Source: Bretschneidera sinensis
Lineage: Eukaryota > Streptophyta > Magnoliopsida > Brassicales > Akaniaceae
Length of the DNA stretch: 64,000 nucleotides
Direction of reading: 5' to 3'
Assembly: GCA_023935145.1 (NCBI GenBank)
Contig: CM043701.1
Location: 70,386,317-70,450,316 of the forward strand
Positions 33,506 through 44,934 of this stretch are shown one piece after another (position 1 is the first letter of the stretch; each line of letters opens with the position of its first letter). The position numbers and the translations under genes are program-made. The notes beneath the pieces are model-generated. The model was not told the DNA's origin. It searched no databases and saw only the letters and a program-made list of their open reading frames with translations.

Positions 33506-35980
33506 GCTCTTATTTCCTCCCAGAAAAGCATAAGTTGAATGCACCAGTAACTGCTTCAATGCTAAATTTGGTGCTTGGATGCTTTGGAGAGGCCTCAAGG
33601 ATGTGCACAGCTTCAATGAAGTTATCAGTAACATCTACAGATTCTGGGTCAATATCTGCTCTTGTGAAACCATGGGTGAGGGTGGACTCCAATGGATTAA
33701 AGTGATGGACCTGAAAAAATTTCTCAACAACACTTTGCATCATGCATACATTAAAACATTTCATATCATCTTAGGGTAATTTTAATGCATCAAATATTGT
33801 GAATTCGACCTTCTCACGATTTATCTTTATACTTACAATACCCTTTTTTTCACACAAATTTTTGTATCAGTTGTTCTCATAAAGGGTCTTCCTAAAATGA
33901 TGGGCAACGACAATGGCATAGGAGATTCTTCCATATCTAATACAATAAAATCAGCAGGTAAAATAAATAGACCTACCTTTACCAAGATATCCTCAAGAAT
34001 ACCTCTTGGTCTTTTGATGCTTCTGTCTGCTAGTTGCAAGGTGATGGAAGTGGGTTGAAGCTCCCCCAAACCTAGTATGTCGAATACAATGTATGGAAGC
34101 AAATTGACACTCGCCCCCAGATCTAGTAATGCACGCTCGAACAGCTGGTTACCTATCCTACAAGGAATGGTAAAAGTACCTGGATCTTTTAGCTTTGGTG
34201 GTAGTTTTCTTAGCAACACCGCACTTACCTCTTCAGTTAAAGCCAATGTTTCATGCTCCTGCAACTTTCTTTTATTAGTGCAACAATATTTCAAAAATTT
34301 AGCATACGCATGAATTTTTTTAATTGCATCTAATAAAGGAATGGTAATCTCTACTTTTCTCAAAATTTCAAAAATATCAAGCAATATATTTTCTTTCTTT
34401 GGCTTTACGAACCTTTGAGGGATGGGTGGTGCATTCACCTTCTCCATTTCACTTACCTTGGATGTGGATGCTTTATCTGGAGATGCTTGTGCAGGCTCAT
34501 CAGCTCCTATAATCTTACCATTTCTGAGAGTTGTCACGGCATTTAGTTGTTGATGTCCCCTTGGATTTGGTAGTGTTTGGGCTGGAAGTTCACCCAACTT
34601 TTTTCCACTCAGCTCTTTAGCTAATTTCCCCACTTGTACCTCTAGTCTTTAAATGGCTTATTCATGCTTTGCATTTGTCTGTCTTCACTCAGTCCGAAAT
34701 TGTCTTTCCTCTGTCATGAACTGTTCTTGTGAAGTCATCAGCTGTTGTTGTTGAGTTGCCAATTGTATTACAAGACTCTCTAGGTCACACTTCTTTGATT
34801 TCGGAACTGATTGAGCTGCTGGTTGGGAGTTCTTTTGCTACCTTTAAAGGTTCAAGGCATTTTGATTGTTGCTCCATGAGAGGTTGGGGTGGTTCAGCCA
34901 TATAGGATTGTAGGTATTTGCATACGGGTTTTTCTTGGGAGGATAGTTGTTTGGTCCCACATAGTTTGCTTACTTTAGATCTGCAGATGAATACAAATGG
35001 AAAGTCTCAGTATAATGATCAAAATGAGAACATATAGCACATACCTGGAGTGGTGTAGCTTGTGGACTAGGTGAGGCATTTTGAGCAGTCATGGCTTTAA
35101 CAAGCAGATCTAGCTTTCTTTCCATAGCAGCCATCTGATTCGAGGATCCACCATTTAAAGTTACCTCATACAGACCTTTGCTTTTAACTCCTTGTCTACC
35201 TCTAGAAGAGAATTACTGGGTGTGCTGACTTAATGTCTCAAGTAGCTCCATGGCTTCTTCACTACTCTTTTCCATCAGCACACCTCCACAACCTGAATCC
35301 ACAATACTTTTATTTAAATCACTCAAACCTTCATAGAAAGCTTGTACCAGTTCATCCTGAGGTAGATTATGATGTGGGCATCTGAGTAGTAACTCATTAA
35401 AGTGTCCCCATGCCTCAAAGAACAGGTCTTCATCCTTTTGTTGGAGAAATTGAATCTCCTTCCTCATTTGTCTTGTATTTTGAGCTGGGAAAAACTTCCT
35501 TAGGAGCTTACTGGCCAACTCTTCCCAAGTATGGATAGAAAATGCGGGCGATGAATTGTACCACAGTTTAGCATTATCTTTTAATTAAAAAAAGAAAAGA
35601 ATTAACCTAATTCCCTCTTGGTCTAGGCCTCGGATATACTGGAACTTGTAGAGGTCAAAAAATACCCGAAGATGTAAGTGTGGGTCCTCAGCAAGTGTAC
35701 CCCTGAAATGAGTCAAAGCACTGAGTATCTGTAGGGATATGTAATAATTTCCTTTCGCCTCAGGTTGGTAAGCGATGCATGAAGGCTGGTCGAGGTTCCA
35801 TGGAATAAAAGATTGCTTCATGGGTCTTCGCTATGGTGGCGGCTGGTTGTCAAGCTGTTCTGCCATTTGTGCTTCTCCCATAAATTCCTCGTCTACCACT
35901 TCAACGTTGTCTCTAAGCCTTTGTCGAATGGTCCGCTCAAGCTCTGTATCGAGGGGGAAGAAGGTTGGATTCCTGGATCG
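33506..35980 (-). pseudogene. gag-pro: Athila gag and protease of D2
   Basis: Gag begins near 35980 (RNPTFFPLDTELERTIRQR). The capsid region has MKQSFIPWNLDQPSCIAYQ, LKDNAKLWYNSS, WEELASKLLRKFFPAQNTRQM and LRCPHHNLPQDELVQAFYEGL. A zinc-knuckle remnant CAICSHFDHYTET lies near 35050. The protease region (34633-33833) has DLGASVNLLPYIV and LQLADRSIKRPRGILEDILV. Stops include one before LKDNAK and one after KKRVL. The tail (33780-33510) reads into EAVHILEASPKHPSTKFS and ends AFNLCFSGRK; full-length relatives continue into RT from this point. The protein would package RNA and cleave gag. No polymerase is present. Confidence 0.8.
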
Positions 35981-36231
35981 AAGCCCTTGTATGAATTAGC
36001 TAAACCGCTTCAGTGCAGCAGTTTCAGTACTGCTGCTCGAGTAGTCTCTACCCCAAGTGCGCTCGATCGTACTAAGCACTATGCTCAATCGTAGTGCCAG
36101 AGATTACTCTGTTGCACACCTAAAACAGAACAACAGAAAACAAAAAGAAGAAATAAATTAGATTTTTGATGAAACAAAATAAAATAAAACTAAAAAAATA
36201 ATAATTCTAAACAGAAATTTAGTGCATTCTC

Positions 36232-36251
36232 CAGCAACGGCGCCAAAAATT
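36232..36251 (-). other. Primer binding site of D2
   Basis: The minus-strand TTGGCGCCGTTGCTGGAGA follows the LTR end GCACGACA by a few bases. It matches the TGGCGCCGTTGCCGGGGA site typical of Athila/Tat elements, with two decayed bases. Confidence 0.85.
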
Positions 36252-37075
36252 TGTCGTGCAAAAATCTACCTAAATTAATGAGTAAATAATTGAACAGTTT
36301 TACTTGCAAGTGCATAAGGTCAACTTAGTAGTATAGTGTGCAAAATGCGAGATCATGATTGATTCACCTAACTAATCCATACCACATGCATATGTCGATC
36401 AAGCAAACACATATGAGGAATTTAAATAAAAACAAGCATTAATCAAGTTAAGAATCACAACATAAATATCGCAAAAGTACCAATACTGAATTATTGAGTA
36501 AACATAATTAGGGCTTCAATCAAGCCCTTACTAAGAGTTAGTTACACATGATTGTGATGTTGAACATCTTCATAAAATAAAATAAAAAGGAAAGAATAAA
36601 CCCGAGAGAACTCCTTTGAAGAGTCGTCAATTCTTTTGTGAAATCCCCTCTGGCCTCCTGCGTCATTGTTTCTGTGTTCACTGGCCTATTTGTAAGGTTT
36701 TGGAAGCCCTAGAAACATCTAAAAATCCTAGAACTCGTAAAATAAAACCCTAAGTTTATTTCCAAAGTAGGTTTTTCCATTTTACAGTTTACTGTTTTAT
36801 GTGTGCGCTCGATCACAAGGTGCGCTCGAGCCTTCTTCTTGTGCGCACGAGTGCTGATGCGCTCGATCATTCTTCTTGTGCACTCGATCATACTTAGGAA
36901 GACACCAATTTTTTCAGATTTGCTCTTTGAGTTCCAAAATGCTTCATTTTCTCCAAGAACCTATAAAAACAAAGAAAACACAAAAAGAAAATAAAATATA
37001 ATAAAATACACAAACTAAGAGCTTAACAAATGTAAATTAAGGGGCTTAAATATGAATATTTAAGCACTCTTCACA
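36252..37075 (-). repeat. LTR shared by D2 (5' LTR) and D3 (3' LTR), internally deleted
   Basis: The plus strand runs TGTCGTGC to TTCACA. It is about 450 bp shorter than the 30703 LTR because the part between GAGATCATG (about 36355) and a GATTCACCTAACTAATCC region is missing. CTCGATC motifs lie at 36805-36890. The left side has a primer site (D2) and the right side a polypurine tract complement (D3). Confidence 0.78.
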
Positions 37076-38500
37076 CCCCCAATCTTACATATTTCTAGTC
37101 CCTTAGCAATATGAAACTAAAAACTAAATGAAAAACAAAGACACAAAGATAAATCCATCATCTATGATATCCAAAAATTTAAGTGTCTCACAAAACCATG
37201 ATATTTACTCATGAGCAAGGTTAAAATATAAACCTGTCTTCGCAATGAATAGGAAATTTAAAATCTAATTACTTGCAAAAGGCTGGCTAAGGCATCACAA
37301 GTCCTACTCAGTGTTAGGTGAACTAGCACATAAAAAGGAAGCTTCCAAATAATTTTAATGTGTAGTGTTTCCTTGTCTCAAGATTTACTGAATTTCCTAT
37401 CAGGATGAACAAAAATGGCATAGTTTTATTTCCTTATTTTCTTTTATTATGAGATTTTTGTCATGCTTAGTTCCCTTAAGCTTTCTAATTGACCCATGTA
37501 GCGAGTGTATAGCCAATGACTCCCAAACCATATGGTTTTAGGTTATTACGTGTAAAGACACCCCTAAGGACTTACTAACTCGAGTAAAAAAGACTACGAA
37601 ACTAACTGGTCTTAATGCTGCCAAGCAAAATTCCCACCTTTTGACGTGAACACTCATTGCTTACTGAGGCAATAGGTCCAGTTACTCAGTAGAAATTTTA
37701 TTTAATGATCATTATGAGAAAAATTCCCACCTTTTGACGTGAACACTCGCTGCTTACTGAGGCAAGAGGTCCAGTTACTCAGTGGAAAGTTTATTTAATG
37801 ATCATTAGGAGCATTTTATTTTCTCTTTTTCTGTAATAAATTTTTTTTTCTATTTTTCTATGCCAAAGTGTTCATCTAACAAGTCATCCGGTTACAGTTA
37901 AGTCATGGATCATACATATTAAAATTACATGTCATACCCCACATAATTATGTGCTAATGTGCTCGTGTCAGATTAGATCAAACTTGTGAATTCTTAAATG
38001 CCTTAAAGTAAGTAAATAAACTTTTAAAACTTTATTATTATACCATATGTTTTAGATTTTAAGCTTACTGAAGAAACCTTATCACAATATTCGTTTAGAT
38101 CAACCAAAATTTTTAGAACAATATGAATATGCATTTATCTTTTCAATAATAAAAAAAATGGGACAGAGTGTGTGTGAATGTGTCTCTCATACCCTCAAAC
38201 TTAAACTATACATTGTCCCCAATGTGTGAATAACATTGAAAGATCTGACTTGGGAGATGAAAAACTAGCTGGCTGGCATGGCTCGTAGCACACCCCCAAA
38301 CTTGAACTAATGCACACACATTGTCCCTAAAAAAAGAAAAGCGAAATTAATACCGGAAAACAAAAGATTCTAAAAGTAAATAGTTATGAGAAAAACAAAA
38401 GGTCCACATAAAAATAAATACTAACAAGAAATGTGAAAAATACTAAAAATAAAAGGATATGTTATGGGGTGCCTTCCATAAGCGCTAAATTTTACGTCTT
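37076..38500 (-). other. 3' UTR of D3 with two tandem repeats
   Basis: The PPT complement adjoins the LTR (37073 on). Two 93-bp repeat units lie at about 37624-37808, and further PPT-like words near 38190 and 38290. There is no gene. Confidence 0.7.
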
Positions 38501-38960
38501 CAGCAAGATGCTCTTATTCCCTCCCAGAAAAGCATAAGTTGAATGCACCAGTAACTGATTCAATGCCAAATTTGGTGCTTGGATGCTTTGGAGAGGCCTC
38601 GAGGATGTGCACAGCTTCCATGATGTTATTAGTAACATCAGCAAATTCTGGCTCAATATCTGCTCTTGTGAAACCATGGGTGAGGGCGGACTCTAATGGA
38701 TTAAGGTGATGAACTTGAAAAACTTCCTCAACAACACTTTGCGTCATGCATACATTAAAACATTTCATATCATCTTGGGGTAATTTTAATGGATCAAATA
38801 TTATGAATTCGACCTTCCCACCATTTACCTTCATACTTACAATACCTTTTTTCACTCAAATTTTTGTATCAGTAGTTCTCATAAAGAGTCTTCCTAAGAT
38901 GATGGGAAATGGAAATGGCATAGGAGATTCTTCCATATCTAATACAATAAAATCAACAAT
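38501..38960 (-). pseudogene. Second protease end in D3 with the pol-less tail
   Basis: The frame reads MEESPMPFPFPIILG, a stop, KKGIVSMKVNGGKVEFIIF, EAVHILEASPKHPSTKFG and ends AFNLCFSGRE, the same tail and deletion joint as D2 at 33510. It follows RT sequence in the sense direction, with the joint near 38960 at an IVLD-coding region. D3 therefore carries this protease segment twice, once before RT (40300-40520) and once after. Confidence 0.75.
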
Positions 38961-40075
38961 CCCTTCATTATTGGTATGAAGGTGAGCAATTTCTTCAATG
39001 TGTTGAAAGCTTCCGTACATTCATCGGTCCATTCAAACTTGGTATCTTTGGCTAACAGTGCATAGAAGGGTCTAGAGGTCTTAGAAAAGTCCTTGATAAA
39101 TCTTCTGTAGAATCTAGCATGTCCAAGGAAACTTCTGACACCTTTGGCTGTTAGATGCGGGGGTAGTTTTGAGATAATGTCGATCTTGGCCTTGTCCACC
39201 TTAATACCCTTGTTGGAAATGGAATGACCCAACACAATGCCTTGTTGAACCATAAAGTGACTTTTTTCCCAGTTTAACACTAAGTTACATTCTTCACATC
39301 TCTTGAGGACACTCTTCAGATGATTGAGGCATTCATCAAAATTAGAATCAAAAACACTAAAATTATCCATAAATACCTCAATGAATTTTTCCACCATGTC
39401 GAAAAAAATGCTCATCATACATCTTTAAAAGGTGGCTGGTGCATTGCATAATCCGAATAACATCCTTCTGTAAGCAAATGTGCTAAAAAGACATGTGAAA
39501 GTGGTCTTGTCTTGGTCCTCTGGTGCTATTGTAATCTGGTTGTAACCACTATACCTATCTAAGAAGCAATAGTAACTATGGCCAGCTAATCTTTCTAACA
39601 TCTGATCAATGAAGGGCAAGGGAAAATGATCTTTTTTGGTCACCATGTTCAGCCTTCTATAATCAATGTATACCCTCCAACCATTAGTTATTCTTGTAGG
39701 TATTGGCTCCGCATCTTCATTTTTCACCACTGTGATCCAACTCCTCTTTGGAATGACTTGAACTGAACTTACCCATTTACTGTCTGAGATGGGGTAGATA
39801 ATGCCAACATCCAATAGTTTCAATACCTCTACCTTAACTACCTTCTTCATATGTGGGTTGAGTCTTCTTTGTGCATCCTGAGTGGGTTTTGCTTCATCTT
39901 CAAGGTAGATATAATGCATACACTTGGCTGGACTTATCCCCTTGATGTCAGTAATGGTCCATCCGATAGCAGTTCTGTGCTCTCTAAGAACTCTCAACAG
40001 TTTCTCCTCTTCCCCAACACTTAGATTTGCAGCAACTATCACAGGTAGTGTCTTATTCTCTCCCAGATAAGCATA
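38961..40075 (-). pseudogene. pol: Athila reverse transcriptase and start of RNase H of D3
   Basis: An almost open frame from 40042 carries RT motifs: WTITDIKGISPAKCMHYI, LLDVGIIYPISDSKWVSSVQ, WRVYIDYRRLNMVTKKDHF, DQMLERLAGHSYYCFLD, FTCLFSTFAYRRMLFGLCNAPATF, one stop, then EVFMDNFSVF. The catalytic motif is FMDN, where FMDD is the family norm; one G-to-A change would abolish a metal-binding Asp. GHARFYRRFIKDFSK and FEWTDECTEAF lead toward RNase H, which is cut at IPIM near 38960 by the joint to a protease segment. RNase H catalytic residues and integrase are absent. Confidence 0.85.
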
Positions 40076-41626
40076 AGTTAAATGTTTGGTGCTTGGACAA
40101 TAAAAGCGAGAAGAGTAGTATTAGTAGGCACGAGAGGTTCAAATGGAGGGGTATACTTACTTAGATGTTTTGGAGAGGCCTCAAGGAGGCGCACAGCTTC
40201 AATGATGTCATCAGTAACATCTTCAAATTTTGGCTCAATATCCGATCTTGTGAAACTATGGGTGAGGGTGGTCTCCAATGGATCAATGTGATGGACCTAA
40301 AAAGCTTGCTCAATAACAATTTGCATCATGCATACATTAAAACATTCCATATCATCTTGAGGTAATTTTAATGCATCAAATATTTTGAATTCTATCTTCT
40401 CACCATTTACCTTCATACTTACAATACCTTTTTTCACACAAATTTTTGTATCAGCAGTTCTCATAAAGGGTCTTCCTAAGATGATGGGCAAAGGTAATGG
40501 CATAGGAGATTCTTCCATATCTAATACAATAAAATCAGCAAGTAAATAAATTCACCTACCGTTACTAAGACATCCTCAAGAATACCTCTTGGTCTTTTGA
40601 TGCTTCTGTCTGCTAATTGCAAGGTGATGTAAGTTGGTTGAAGCTCCCCTAAATCCAGTGTTTCAAATACAGTGTATGGCAGCAAATTGACACCTGCTCC
40701 TAAATCCAGTAGTGCACGCTCAAAAAGCTGGTCATCTATCCTGTAAGGAATGGTAAAACTACCTAGATATTTTAGCTTTGGTGGTAGTTTTCTTAACAAC
40801 ACAACACTTATCTCTTCAGTTAAAGCCACTGTTTCATATACCTGAAACTTCCTCTTATAAGTGTAACAATCTTTCAAAAATTTAGCATAAGCAGGAATTT
40901 GTTGAATTGCATCTAATAAAGGAATGTTTATCTCTACATTTCACAAAGTTTCAAAAATATCAAGCAATTTATTTTTCTTCTTTGGCTTTACTAACATTTG
41001 AGGAAAGGATGCAGATGGTTTATCCGGAGATGCTTATGCAGGCTCATCGGTTCCTATGATCTTACCATTTTTGAGAGTTGTAACGGCCTTTAGTTGTTGG
41101 TGTCTTCCTGGATTAGGTAGTGTTTGGGCTAGAAGTTCACCCTATTTTCTTCCACTAAACTCCTTAGCCAATTGCTCTACTTGTACTTCCAATCTTTAAA
41201 TGGCTTACTTATGCTTTGTAGTGGTTTATCTTTGCTCAGTCCAAAATTGTCTTTCATCTGCCATAAACTGATCTTGTGAAGTCATCAGCTATTGTTGTTG
41301 AGTTGCCAATTGCCTCACAATACTCTCTAAGTCACTCTTCTTTGATTTCGGAACTGATTGAGCTGCTAGTTAGGAGTTCCTTTGCTGCTCTTGAAGGTTC
41401 AGGGCATTCTAATTGTTATTCCATTAGAAGTTGGGGTGGTTTTTCCATCCAGGATTGTAGGTATTTACATATGGATTCTTATTGGGAGGATAGTTCTTCG
41501 GTCCCACATAGTTTGCTTGCTCTGGATATGTAGATGAATACAAAGGGCAAGTTTCAGTAGTGTGATCAAAATGGGAACATATAGCACATACCTGGAGTTA
41601 TGTAGCTTGTGGACTAGGTGGGATGT
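40076..41626 (-). pseudogene. gag-pro: Gag C-terminal half and protease of D3
   Basis: Sense order: a zinc knuckle CAICSHFDHTTETC (about 41590-41550), YVGPKNYPPNKNPYVNTYNP, a Gln-rich coiled region, KNGKIIGTDEPA, RNase-independent linker IPAYAKFLKDCYTYKRKF, the protease ALLDLGAGVNLLPYTVFETL (40720-40660) and LQLADRSIKRPRGILEDVLV, then IILGRPFMRTADTK and the linker to RT (40278-40082). DLGAG has Gly where relatives have DLGAS. Many C-to-T stops are present. The gag N-terminal half lies at 58651-59600, separated by element F. Confidence 0.78.
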
Positions 41627-42939
41627 TGATGAGAGTCATAAAATGCATCTTAACAGTACTTAATTGTTAGCATTTTAGGGTTGATCTAGGTTTTAATTGC
41701 ACTTTTATATGTTAACAACTCTAAAGTGTCATTCTTGGATCATTGATCTATTTCGGTGCATTTTCAGGTACTTTAAGTTCAAAAGAGGAGGAAAAGTTAT
41801 CGTTGCTTGAAGCATAAAGACTCGAGGCATACCGGAGTGAAGGCATGGTTGTGGAAGGACAAATGAAGAGAACTCAAGTCTTGAGTGTGTGCACTGTGGC
41901 CTGAAAATATCCAAGCCTCAACCTCTAGAACCAAGCCAAAAAAGCAAGAAAGAAGCTTCTGTGTGCACTGCGGCCTGGACCAGGCAGGGCTGCAGGCTCT
42001 AGAAGGTGAAGAAAAATGTAGAGTTTGAGCTGCGGCCTGATTCAATCTGAGCCGCGATTCAAGTGCGAAGTTTTGTTCTCCGAGTTATGACCTAATTAGG
42101 ACTTTAATATTTGTTTAAACCCTAAAACACCCTTAAACCTTTTGTAATATATATAGATCACTTAAGGTTTCAGAAGAGGGAGATCATTAAGGCTAGAAAC
42201 TCAGGAAGGCTACCACACTCTCCATCAAAGTGTTCTAGAATGAGCCCTACGGCCAACTAATCTCTAAGCAAGGCAAAAGGATGAATCCCTAGGTGTAGTT
42301 GTTCTTATTTTCCTTTATTGATTCAGTTGTAGTTAGGATTTATTGTCAAAACGTTGTTATGATTTACTCTTTAATTTAATTAGAAGATTTTCTCTTAATC
42401 TGGTGATTATATCTTTCTCCTCGATATAAGTCTAGTCATGCTCTTCTTATGTCAAGATTGTTTGGATGTGATTGAGTCTGGTAGATTTATCTTTTAGGTT
42501 TGTCCATTACTATGATATTTTCATTAAGATACATTGTCATTTCTTGATAAATCTATAGGATAGGTCATGTGTGCTTAAATCAAAAGTAAAGAGTAATTCA
42601 TATCAATTACATTAGGGTTTACATATGCTTTGATTGAATAATTGTCGATTGCCTGTTTGGGATGTGAAACTAGCAATCGAGATAAAAACAATTGAATCAA
42701 GATTAGAATAAGGCAACGAACCTATGGTGGATTCCCGGAACCTTGTTGTTCCTTTATTATATTCTTCAATCTATTTACACAATTTTCTCACAATTACTTC
42801 ATTATCAAAATTCATATTTTCTCACTTGATTGTTATCATTCGTGTTAAGGTTTGCACTTTTCCTTTATAGATCACTTTTCCTCATGGGATCGACACCTCA
42901 ACTATACACAATAACCACATATTAGTTTGAGCAAAATCA
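41627..42939 (+). repeat. 5' LTR of F (1,313 bp)
   Basis: It starts TGATGAGAGTCATAAAATG and ends GAGCAAAATCA, with a TATA run (TATATATAG, about 42146-42155). Upstream at 41885-42055 are repeated GC-rich words (GTGCACTGCGGCCTGGA, GAGCTGCGGCCTGAT, GAGCCGCG). It is closely similar to the right LTR, which lacks part of this cluster. Confidence 0.9.
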
Positions 42940-42943
42940 AATA

Positions 42944-42963
42944 TTGCCGCCGTTGCCAGGGAA
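42944..42963 (+). other. Primer binding site of F
   Basis: TTGCCGCCGTTGCCAGGGAA lies four bases after the LTR end. It matches the Athila-type TGGCGCCGTTGCCGGGGA site with two changes. Confidence 0.85.
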
Positions 42964-43139
42964 ACACGCTTTACATACAAGGAAGATTGCCAACTCTAAA
43001 GAAAGAGCTCTCAGTCTCAGTCAACACGGGCAAGCTAGAGAGAGAAGCTATCAACTGCTACAGTGCTTGTCCATGGTTTCCCACTCATCTCTCTTCCCCC
43101 TCCCCCCTTCTCTGTGTCAAATCCACTGCTAACTATAGC

Positions 43140-44885
43140 ATGGGAAAGAAGAAATCCAGTAGGAAGCCTTCCATTTCAGTCCAAGAGCAGAAAGACCTAG
43201 AATTTGTACAAAACCATTTCAAAAACAAAACTGCTACAATAGAGGGCTCGCGAGAAGAAGTTCCTGCAGACTCCAGCAAGAATAGGGCTAAAGGATCAAG
43301 TAAGGAGTCAAAAAGCTCTTCCTGCTCCTTGGGAGAGGAAGTATCCAAGTCCTTGAGGCCTGAGTTGGAAGGCTCTGCCTCGGGCAATGAAGAAAGCTCA
43401 CACAGAGCTTCAATGGTGAACAGTAACCAAAAACAAGTTAAGGCAAAGAAAGCAAAGCAGGCAATGCAGGTAGAGTCTTAAACCTTAGAGGATGAGAACC
43501 TAAGCTCCTCTGAAGAGAGTGATGATGACTCAGTTTAAGTAGAGTTCTATTCTTCTAGTGAAGAAGATGATCCCAGCTGCCAAGCTATTGTTCATGGAGG
43601 ACCAGCTGCTACTAGGCAAGGAAAGATAGAGGCAAGAAATGGGTCTAGGCCTCACTCTCCCTTGAAGAATGGGGGTCCCCCCACTAGTTCTAGTTCCAAT
43701 GAGGCACTCCAAAGGCAGGATGATACACCTGGTGCTCAAGAGAAATCAAAAGCAAAAGGTCAAGCTAACAAAGGCAGTACTCCCCAAGAGGAAGGCAAGA
43801 AAGCTCCTTGGGTAAGTTTGTTTGCAGACAATAGGAAGCAAAGTAAGGGCTTACAACTCTCCACCATCAAAAGTGAGGGAGATACAGTCTGTGTCACAGA
43901 GGAAGACATTGAGGAGGTGTTTGGAGACTATTCTTTCTACTTGGTTGGCTACTTTGCTGGGAGATTCCCAGGGAGGGCTGCCCTGAAGATGCTCACTGAT
44001 TCCTGGAAGGTAAAAGTTTTAACTTAATTCCATGATAGTGGCTGGATTGTTTTCAAGTTTGAGAATGTTGAGGCTAATATGAATGTTTTGCAAGAAGGAC
44101 CTTACCAAGTATATGGTAGGCCCTTACTCTTGAAATCCATGCCTAAATTTTTTCAATTTGGCAATGAAGAAATCAGTACTATCCCAATATAGATTCAGCT
44201 GAAGGGACTGCCCCTTGAGTTGTGGACTGCAAACTGCCTAAGCAAGATAGGCGCCCAACTTGGAAAGCCTCTATATGCTGACCAGTTTACAAACAATAAA
44301 GAAAGAATCTCATATGCTAGGTTGCTTGTGGAGATTGAAGTAACAAAGAAAATCAAATTCTCAGTGCCTGTTAGCTTCCCAAATGGGAACACATTTGAAC
44401 AAAGGATATCTTATGAAAACCTCCCTAGATACTGCCCCAAGTGTAAGGTTCTAGGCCATGACCTCCACTCCTGCAGCATTAATGTAAAATCAGATAAGGG
44501 GAGAAAGCAGAATGGCAAAGGGAAAGAAACAGTAAGGCAGGAAGGGTCTAAAGTTCCAAATGATTCTGACAAAGGGGAGAACAATCAAGAGGCTGAGATA
44601 GTTGGGGATAGTCAATGCATAGGTCCTCCAGCCAGAGGAAGAACATCCCAAGATCCTAGAGGTGCAGCCCCAATAGAGAATGTTCATGAAAGAGAGGATC
44701 CCAGTCCCAGAGAAACAAGGGTGGGGGGAGACTAGGGGCATACACTTGCTTCTATCCAGTTGGTAGCTGGATTGAAGTCTATCCATCCCTCTGAACCTCC
44801 TGATATTAGTGAGCAGCCTATGGAGCCAGAAGAGCAGGGAGAAGCCTTCCTACCACCAAGAAGAAAAAAGTTAAAGCAGGCCTGA
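43140..44885 (+). pseudogene. LINE L ORF1: RNA-binding protein with DUF4283-like and CCHC domains
   Basis: The start MGKKKSSRKPSISVQEQ at 43140 has no competing upstream domain. The frame is preserved to about 44885 but holds five stops (43479, 43537, 44025, 44190, 44733), all explicable by C-to-T or G-to-A changes. A charged Ser/Lys/Glu-rich N-terminus leads to a DUF4283-like fold ([56 protein letters not shown]) and a zinc finger of the zf-CCHC_4 kind (PRYCPKCKVLGHDLHSC, about 44425-44475), with a basic tail. ORF1 proteins coat LINE RNA. It ends about 50 bases before ORF2. Confidence 0.85.
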
Positions 44886-44934
44886 AAGATCCCCATACAG
44901 TTGGAAAGGGAGGGAAAACCTCCCAGACTTCCAA

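Larger units (their letters stand above)
30703..37075 (-). mobile_element. Element D2: pol-less Athila-like derivative with two LTRs
   Basis: Sense order: 5' LTR (37075-36252), primer site, gag, protease, a short tail, 3' UTR with tandem repeats, polypurine tract, 3' LTR (31979-30703). RT, RNase H, integrase and the third ORF are removed by one deletion whose joint is near 33505. The 5' LTR also adjoins a polypurine tract and 3' UTR of D3 on its right, so two internal regions share this LTR. The left LTR interrupts an integrase fragment (flank CTAAT). Confidence 0.75.
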
